A stretch of DNA of 63,680 nt, from the NCBI GenBank assembly GCA_002238965.1, contig MPNJ01000023.1:1-63680 (forward strand), in the 5' to 3' direction. Positions 59,343 to 63,680 of this stretch are shown in pieces. The notes beneath the pieces are model-generated. The model worked only from the letters and a program-made list of their open reading frames with translations. It was not told where the DNA came from and did not search any database. Origin of the DNA: Nitrospinae bacterium bin107. GTDB taxonomy: Bacteria; UBA8248. Position numbers and translations under genes: made by a program. Every line of letters starts with the position of its first letter. The first letter of the stretch is position 1.

Positions 59343-60290
59343 ATGCGGGCGGTCTTTTTCGGCACATCCGAATTCGCCGTGCCTACGCTTCAGGCGTTGG
59401 TAGATTCGCCGGTCGAGGTGGCGGCCGTCTTCACGCAGCCGGACAGGCCCGCGGGCAGGGGCCGCAGGCTGACGCCGCCGCCCGTCAAGGCGTGTGCGCT
59501 CGAGGCGGGGCTGCCCGTCTTGCAGCCCGAGCGAATCCGCTCGACCGACATCGCGGAATTCCGGCCCGACGTAGGCGTCGTGGCGGCCTACGGGCAGATT
59601 CTGAGCAGGAAGCTGCTCGGTGTTCCCAGACTGGGGCTGTTGAACTTACACCCCTCGCTGCTCCCGCGCTGGCGGGGAGCCGCGCCCATTCAGCGCGCTC
59701 TTCTGGAAGGCGATGCCGAAACCGGGGTCTGCGTGATGCGGGTCGCTCCCGAACTCGATGCCGGCGCCGTGCTCGCGCGCCGCTCGCTTCCCATCGGAGC
59801 GAGGGATACCTCCGGTGCGCTGCACGACAAGCTGGCCGCCCTGGGGGCCGGGCAGATGGTGGCGACCCTGCTCGCTCTCGAAAACGGCGAGGTCGCAGAG
59901 GAGCCGCAGGATGAAGCCAAAGTCACCTATGCGGAAAAACTCCAGAAAGAAGAAGCGATACTCGACTGGCGCTTGCCCGCGAGCCGCCTCGACAGGCAGA
60001 TCCGGGGGCTCAACCCCTGGCCTGTGGCGGTTACTGCATGGCCGGACATACCGAGCGGCCCGGTGCGGATATGGCGGGCCTGGCCGGTTCCGGAAGGGTC
60101 GGGCGGAGCCGCCGGTGAGGTCATGGGGCTGGCCGAATCGCCCGAGGGCGAGGGAATCCGCGTGGCGACGGGCGTGGACGATTTGGTGATTCTCGAAATT
60201 CAGCCGCCGGGCAGGAAGAAGATGGACGCGGGCGCATTCGCGAGGGGATACCCCTGTAAACCCGGCCTCATGCTCGGAGAGGGCGCGTGA
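59343..60290 (+). CDS. fmt: Methionyl-tRNA formyltransferase
   Basis: A 315-aa Fmt. The N-terminal formyltransferase domain shows RAVFFGTSEFAVPTLQAL and LNLHPSLLPRWRGAAPIQRAL with the catalytic His and Asn region; the C-terminal OB-like domain binds tRNA. ATG 59343 has GGAGGAAC upstream; the frame extending upstream is not conserved. It overlaps rsmB by GTGA. Confidence 0.96.
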   Translation: MRAVFFGTSEFAVPTLQALVDSPVEVAAVFTQPDRPAGRGRRLTPPPVKACALEAGLPVLQPERIRSTDIAEFRPDVGVVAAYGQILSRKLLGVPRLGLLNLHPSLLPRWRGAAPIQRALLEGDAETGVCVMRVAPELDAGAVLARRSLPIGARDTSGALHDKLAALGAGQMVATLLALENGEVAEEPQDEAKVTYAEKLQKEEAILDWRLPASRLDRQIRGLNPWPVAVTAWPDIPSGPVRIWRAWPVPEGSGGAAGEVMGLAESPEGEGIRVATGVDDLVILEIQPPGRKKMDAGAFARGYPCKPGLMLGEGA

Positions 60291-61657
60291 GCCGGAACCT
60301 CGCGCTAAGCGGGAAAAGCGCGCGCTCCGCCGACCTCGTCCGCCGGGCGGCGCACGCCGCTCTTCTTTCTTTCGGGAAAACCCCCCTCGCGGCGGACCTG
60401 CTGGTCGAGCGGTTCTCCTCAAAGGATTTCGACGCGCGCGACCGCGCGTTTCTGCGCGAGTTGGTCTATGGCGTCATGCGGTGGCGGAGTCGCCTGGATT
60501 TCGTTTTCGGCCGCTTTCTGAACAAGCCGAACGTGGCCCCTCCCGTGCGCGAAGCGTTGCGTTTGGGGACGTATCAGCTGCTGTTCATGGATCGCGTGCC
60601 CGCGCACAGCGCGGTGGACGGCGCGGTTTCCTTGCTGGATCGCCGGAACCTGGGCTGGGCGAGGGGACTGGTGAACGCGGTGTTGCGCAAGGTGGCCGGG
60701 GTCGTAGTATCTCCGCCCGAAGGCCGCGAAGATTATCTCACCATATGGGAATCCCATCCGAGATGGCTGGTGAGACGCTGGATAAGTGACCTTGGGGAAG
60801 AGGAGGCGCTGAGAAGATGCCGTGCGAACAACGAGGAGGCTCCGGTCGTCTTTCGCGTGAATCCCCGGGCGTCGAACGCCCGGAGTCTGATGGCCGAATT
60901 AAAAAGCGGAGGAGTTTCCACGCGTTCCGGATGCGTAGACCCGGATAGTCTGGTATTTCTGCCGGATGAGAGCGCGCCGGGTGCGCGCTTCAGCGATACG
61001 GCGGCCTGGCGTGAGGGCAGGTTCATCGTCATGGATGAGAGTTCGAGCCTGGTGTCGCGTTTCGCAGGCGCAGCCCCCGGTGAGAGAGTTCTCGATGCCT
61101 GCGCGGCTCCCGGCGGGAAAACGGCTTGTCTCGCTTGGGCGGCGGGAGAGGGCGGCAACGTCGTTGCGGGGGAGAGGTCGCCTCGCCGGCTCGCTCTTCT
61201 CGAGCGTAATTGTGTTAGGATTCGGGCGGATGCGCGGCTGTTAAGAATGGATGCGATGAGGCCGCCCTTTCATGAAAAATTCGACCTCGTTCTCGTGGAC
61301 GCGCCGTGCAGCGGACTGGGGGTTTTCAGGCGGCATCCCGATGCGAGGTGGCGATTGAGAGAGGAAGACTTGGGCGTGCAGGCGCGTCGGCAGACGGCGA
61401 TTTTACAAGGCGCGGCTCGCGCGGTGCGCCGGGGCGGCAGACTGGTGTATTCGGTTTGTACGAACGAGCCCGAGGAAACAGGGGAGGTGGCGGCCTCTTT
61501 TCGAGAGCCCGGCTTCGTCCCCATACGCGGTGGAGGCGCCCTTCCCGAAGGCGCGAAAAGGTATCTTGAGCCGGACGGGGCGCTTCGTATAACGCCGGGA
61601 GATGGGCTGGACGGCTTTTTCGCCATGAGTTGGCGCAAAGAGGGCGGAAATTGCTGA
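60287..61657 (+). CDS. rsmB: 16S rRNA (cytosine-967-C5) methyltransferase
   Basis: A 456-aa RsmB (Sun/Fmu). The N-terminal NusB-like domain has RAFLRELVYGVMRWRSRLD and AVDGAVSLL; the methyltransferase domain has LDACAAPGGKT for SAM, DAPCSGLGVFRRHPD and YSVCTNEPEET with the two cysteines. GTG 60287 overlaps the fmt stop, and its own stop overlaps the next start, so the three genes are coupled. Confidence 0.94.
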   Translation: MSRNLALSGKSARSADLVRRAAHAALLSFGKTPLAADLLVERFSSKDFDARDRAFLRELVYGVMRWRSRLDFVFGRFLNKPNVAPPVREALRLGTYQLLFMDRVPAHSAVDGAVSLLDRRNLGWARGLVNAVLRKVAGVVVSPPEGREDYLTIWESHPRWLVRRWISDLGEEEALRRCRANNEEAPVVFRVNPRASNARSLMAELKSGGVSTRSGCVDPDSLVFLPDESAPGARFSDTAAWREGRFIVMDESSSLVSRFAGAAPGERVLDACAAPGGKTACLAWAAGEGGNVVAGERSPRRLALLERNCVRIRADARLLRMDAMRPPFHEKFDLVLVDAPCSGLGVFRRHPDARWRLREEDLGVQARRQTAILQGAARAVRRGGRLVYSVCTNEPEETGEVAASFREPGFVPIRGGGALPEGAKRYLEPDGALRITPGDGLDGFFAMSWRKEGGNC

Positions 61658-62589
61658 AAGGGATACTGAAGGGCGTTTTCTGGATTGCGCTCCTGGTCGC
61701 GCTGGGCGGCGCCGGGGGCGCTGCGGGCCTCTACCTCTTCCGGGGAGGGGAGGGCGTCTTCCTGCCCCGGGTTGCGGGTCTCGACGTGATTCGCGCGCTG
61801 GAACTGCTGGGGGAGAAGGGAATACCCATGCAGGTCACCGGGCGCGTGTTCAGCGATGCGGTGTCCATGAACCACGTCGTGCGCCAGAATCCTCCCGGCG
61901 GACGCCGCATACGCAAGGGAAGAACCGTATCGCTCGTTCTCAGCAAGGGCCCGCGCGACGTGGCGGTGCCTGCGGTGGTGGGCAAGAACCTGAACCGCGC
62001 GGAGAGTCTCATCCGCCAGGAAGGTCTTCGCGTCCGGCTGGTGGAGCGGTTGTATGATCCCGAACGGCCCATCGACCAAATTCTGGGCGTCTGGCCGGGT
62101 GAGGGTGAAAGCATCAGGCGCGGCGAAGGCGTGGTGCTCGTCGTCAGCCAGGGTCCCCGTGAGCGCGCCTACGTCATGCCCTCCCTGATCGGGGAGCCCG
62201 TCAACAACGCCCTCGACAAGGTTCGCACGCTTGGTCTCGCTGTTGGGCGTGTTCGCTACGTGGACCGCCCCGGCTCACTCAGGGGCTCCATCGTTTCGCA
62301 GATACCGCCGCGCGGGCGGCGCGTTCTGGCGGGCCACCGGGTGCATGTGGACGTGGCGCGCGGAGCGGACCAGATGGCGGGGAATTTCATCGTCTTGCGC
62401 TACCGCGTGCCGCACGGCAAACCCAGGCGCGCGCTTCGCGTGGAACTCGAATCGAACGGCCAGACGCGCGAGGAGCTCTCCCGCGAAGTGAGCGCGGGCG
62501 AGGAAATTCATCTGCTGGTGCGGGTGAAGGGCGAAGCCAGAGCGCGTATATTCCTGGACGGTCGTCTGGTCGAAGAACAAACGCATTAG
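61651..62589 (+). CDS. Membrane-anchored triple-PASTA protein
   Basis: A 312-aa protein with one N-terminal membrane helix (VFWIALLVALGGAGGAAGLYLF) and three PASTA domains facing the periplasm (about 35-100, 104-173 and 176-243, with PAVVGKNLNRAESLI and MPSLIGEPVNNALDKV), then a short beta domain. PASTA domains bind peptidoglycan fragments or beta-lactams in kinases and PBPs; here no kinase or transpeptidase domain is present. TTG 61651 overlaps the rsmB stop and has GAGGG upstream; an in-frame TTG at 61630 lacks a site. The rsmB-PASTA-rpe order is known from deltaproteobacteria. Confidence 0.85.
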   Translation: MLKGILKGVFWIALLVALGGAGGAAGLYLFRGGEGVFLPRVAGLDVIRALELLGEKGIPMQVTGRVFSDAVSMNHVVRQNPPGGRRIRKGRTVSLVLSKGPRDVAVPAVVGKNLNRAESLIRQEGLRVRLVERLYDPERPIDQILGVWPGEGESIRRGEGVVLVVSQGPRERAYVMPSLIGEPVNNALDKVRTLGLAVGRVRYVDRPGSLRGSIVSQIPPRGRRVLAGHRVHVDVARGADQMAGNFIVLRYRVPHGKPRRALRVELESNGQTREELSREVSAGEEIHLLVRVKGEARARIFLDGRLVEEQTH

Positions 62590-62602
62590 GGAAGGAATCG
62601 AC

Positions 62603-63280
62603 ATGGCGAAGCCCGATATGGCGCCCGGGAAAATCCGGGTCGCGCCCTCTCTGCTGTCTTGCTCTTTCGAGAGGATGGGCGAGGAGATAGCGGCGGTGCG
62701 CGAAGCCGGGGCGGACTGGCTGCATTTCGACGTGATGGACGGGCGTTTCGTCCCCAACATTTCCGTGGGGCCTTTGGGCGTCGAGGCGGCCAGGAGAGCC
62801 GCCCCCGGTATGGTGCTCGACGTGCACTTGATGATCGCGGATCCGGATAGCTATATCGATGCTTTTGCGGATGCGGGCGCGGACATCCTGACGGTTCACG
62901 TGGAGGCGCCGAGGCACATCCACCGCACCTTGCAGAGCATTCGCGGGCGCGGTCTGGGCGTCGGGCTGACGCTCAACCCCGGAACGCCGCTTTCAGCAAT
63001 AGAGGCTCTGCTCCCGGAGGTGGATATGGTCCTCGTCATGAGCGTGAATCCGGGTTTCGGCGGCCAGAAATTCATCCCCGCCTCCCTGGATCGGATCCGC
63101 CGCCTGAGAGAGAAGATCGAGGCGGCCGGACTTTCGGTTCTGGTAGAGGTCGACGGCGGGGTCACGCCGCGCAATGCGGCGGAGATACGCGAGGCGGGCG
63201 CAGAAGCGCTGGTGGCCGGCTCCGCCGTATTCGGAGCGGAAGACTACGCCGAGGCCATACGCGGCATCAGGGGCGGTTGA
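62603..63280 (+). CDS. rpe: Ribulose-phosphate 3-epimerase
   Basis: A 225-aa (beta/alpha)8 epimerase that interconverts ribulose 5-phosphate and xylulose 5-phosphate. Motifs are APSLLSCSFERM, HFDVMDGRFVPNIS, DVHLMI, VMSVNPGFGGQKFIP and VEVDGGV. ATG 62603 has AAGGAAT upstream, and it follows the PASTA gene by 13 bases. It is the last gene of the run. Confidence 0.96.
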   Translation: MAKPDMAPGKIRVAPSLLSCSFERMGEEIAAVREAGADWLHFDVMDGRFVPNISVGPLGVEAARRAAPGMVLDVHLMIADPDSYIDAFADAGADILTVHVEAPRHIHRTLQSIRGRGLGVGLTLNPGTPLSAIEALLPEVDMVLVMSVNPGFGGQKFIPASLDRIRRLREKIEAAGLSVLVEVDGGVTPRNAAEIREAGAEALVAGSAVFGAEDYAEAIRGIRGG

Positions 63281-63337
63281 AGAAGCCCTGGTTTCGTGAT
63301 TCGGTGTATGAAGTTGACCGGGGTGTGTGATGGCTTT

Positions 63338-63362
63338 GTAGGGGCGGACCTGCGTGTCCGCC
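63338..63362. repeat. Palindromic REP-like element (copy 6)
   Basis: GTAGGGGCGGA is followed by CCTGCG and TCCGCC, so GGCGGA pairs with TCCGCC across a short loop. It matches the fragment at 25590 in reverse. Confidence 0.65.
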
Positions 63363-63521
63363 TCTCTTGACTGGAAAAGCAACCCCCCTGTCCCCCCTTG
63401 TCAGGGGGGCAAAGCGGATACCCCCCGACGAGGAGGTGAAAGAAAAGCCTCTCTGACAAGGGTCTGTTGAAAAAGTCCCAATCAATGAGGATTCGATGTA
63501 ACCGACGAGAAAAGAGATATC

Positions 63522-63680
63522 ACTCCCCCCTTGAGGGTCGGTCTCCCTCGGGGAAGACCGACGATGAAGCCGAGCGTTTTGTGCGAAGGCTGAATCGGTG
63601 GGGGGTGAATCGCGTTTTATCGCCACTCCGAGTTATACCCCCCACCGAATCGCTTTCGGGCTTACGCCCTCAGCTCTTCG
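63522..63680. repeat. MITE-like element, right copy (inverted, cut by window edge)
   Basis: From ACTCCCCCCTTGAGGG onward this copy is colinear with the reverse complement of 7593-7789, including GAGCGTTTTGTGCGAAGGC, TTTTATCGCCACTCCGAG and the GGGCTTACGCCCTCAG segment. It continues past the end of the window. Confidence 0.75.

Larger units (their letters stand above)
63281..63680. other. Right-edge intergenic region with repeats
   Basis: Holds a REP-like hairpin near 63340-63362, a TGTTGAAAAA repeat near 63464 and the second copy of the MITE-like element. No gene is recognised before the window ends. Confidence 0.55.

Overview
The window is about 64 kb of high-GC DNA from a Gram-negative bacterium. 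The evidence is two outer-membrane autotransporters, an ExbB/ExbD pair, a periplasmic solute-binding protein of the TRAP type, a lipoprotein signal and several Sec signal peptides. Two housekeeping gene orders, def-fmt-rsmB-PASTA-rpe and rpsB-tsf-pyrH-frr-uppS-cdsA-dxr, together with many dispersed palindromic intergenic repeats, suggest an uncultivated deltaproteobacterium-like lineage (Desulfobacterota, Nitrospinota or Tectomicrobia type). This placement is inference; no rRNA or tRNA gene was recognised.

Layout. 0-8 kb is accessory: a 1,574-aa autotransporter with a scavenger-receptor (SRCR) domain, a catalytically degenerate staphylococcal-nuclease-like protein, a zeta-toxin-like kinase with an overlapping small partner, and a repeat island. 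8-13 kb holds a complete CUT1-type ABC importer operon (binding protein, two permeases, ATPase), then a secreted MsrA. 13.5-16.5 kb holds a small membrane protein, a RutB-like cysteine hydrolase divergent from a RidA-family protein, and a redoxin. 16.8-22 kb holds a Y-family DNA polymerase coupled to a zinc-ribbon protein, an OB/HD-domain nuclease, an LsrF-like aldolase/thiolase with a zinc alcohol dehydrogenase, and a small membrane protein followed by a strong terminator. 22-28.6 kb, on the minus strand, carries recD2, mazG and a second autotransporter (961 aa) with SWM repeats. 28.9-34.4 kb has mutL, guaB and guaA. 34.4-36.3 kb is a small, AT-richer group of envelope genes. 36.4-42.5 kb is a compact run of dnaE, lipB, exbB, exbD and a histidine phosphatase. 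42.5-45.3 kb has a vapB antitoxin with only a stub of vapC, an orphan TRAP binding protein and a nucleotide-sugar dehydrogenase.

45.4-63.3 kb is core: rplM-rpsI with promoter and terminator, argC-argJ, rpsB-tsf-pyrH-frr-uppS-cdsA-dxr-pgpA-cinA-thpR, recA with its own promoter region, and def-fmt-rsmB-PASTA-rpe. These cover translation, arginine and pyrimidine nucleotide synthesis, isoprenoid and phospholipid precursors, and DNA repair.

The most unusual items are the SRCR-bearing autotransporter, the nuclease-fold protein that has lost its catalytic residues, the polymerase/zinc-ribbon pair with a LexA-like direct repeat, the vapC stub, and a roughly 200-bp element with terminal inverted repeats present in opposite orientations at 7.6 kb and at the right edge.
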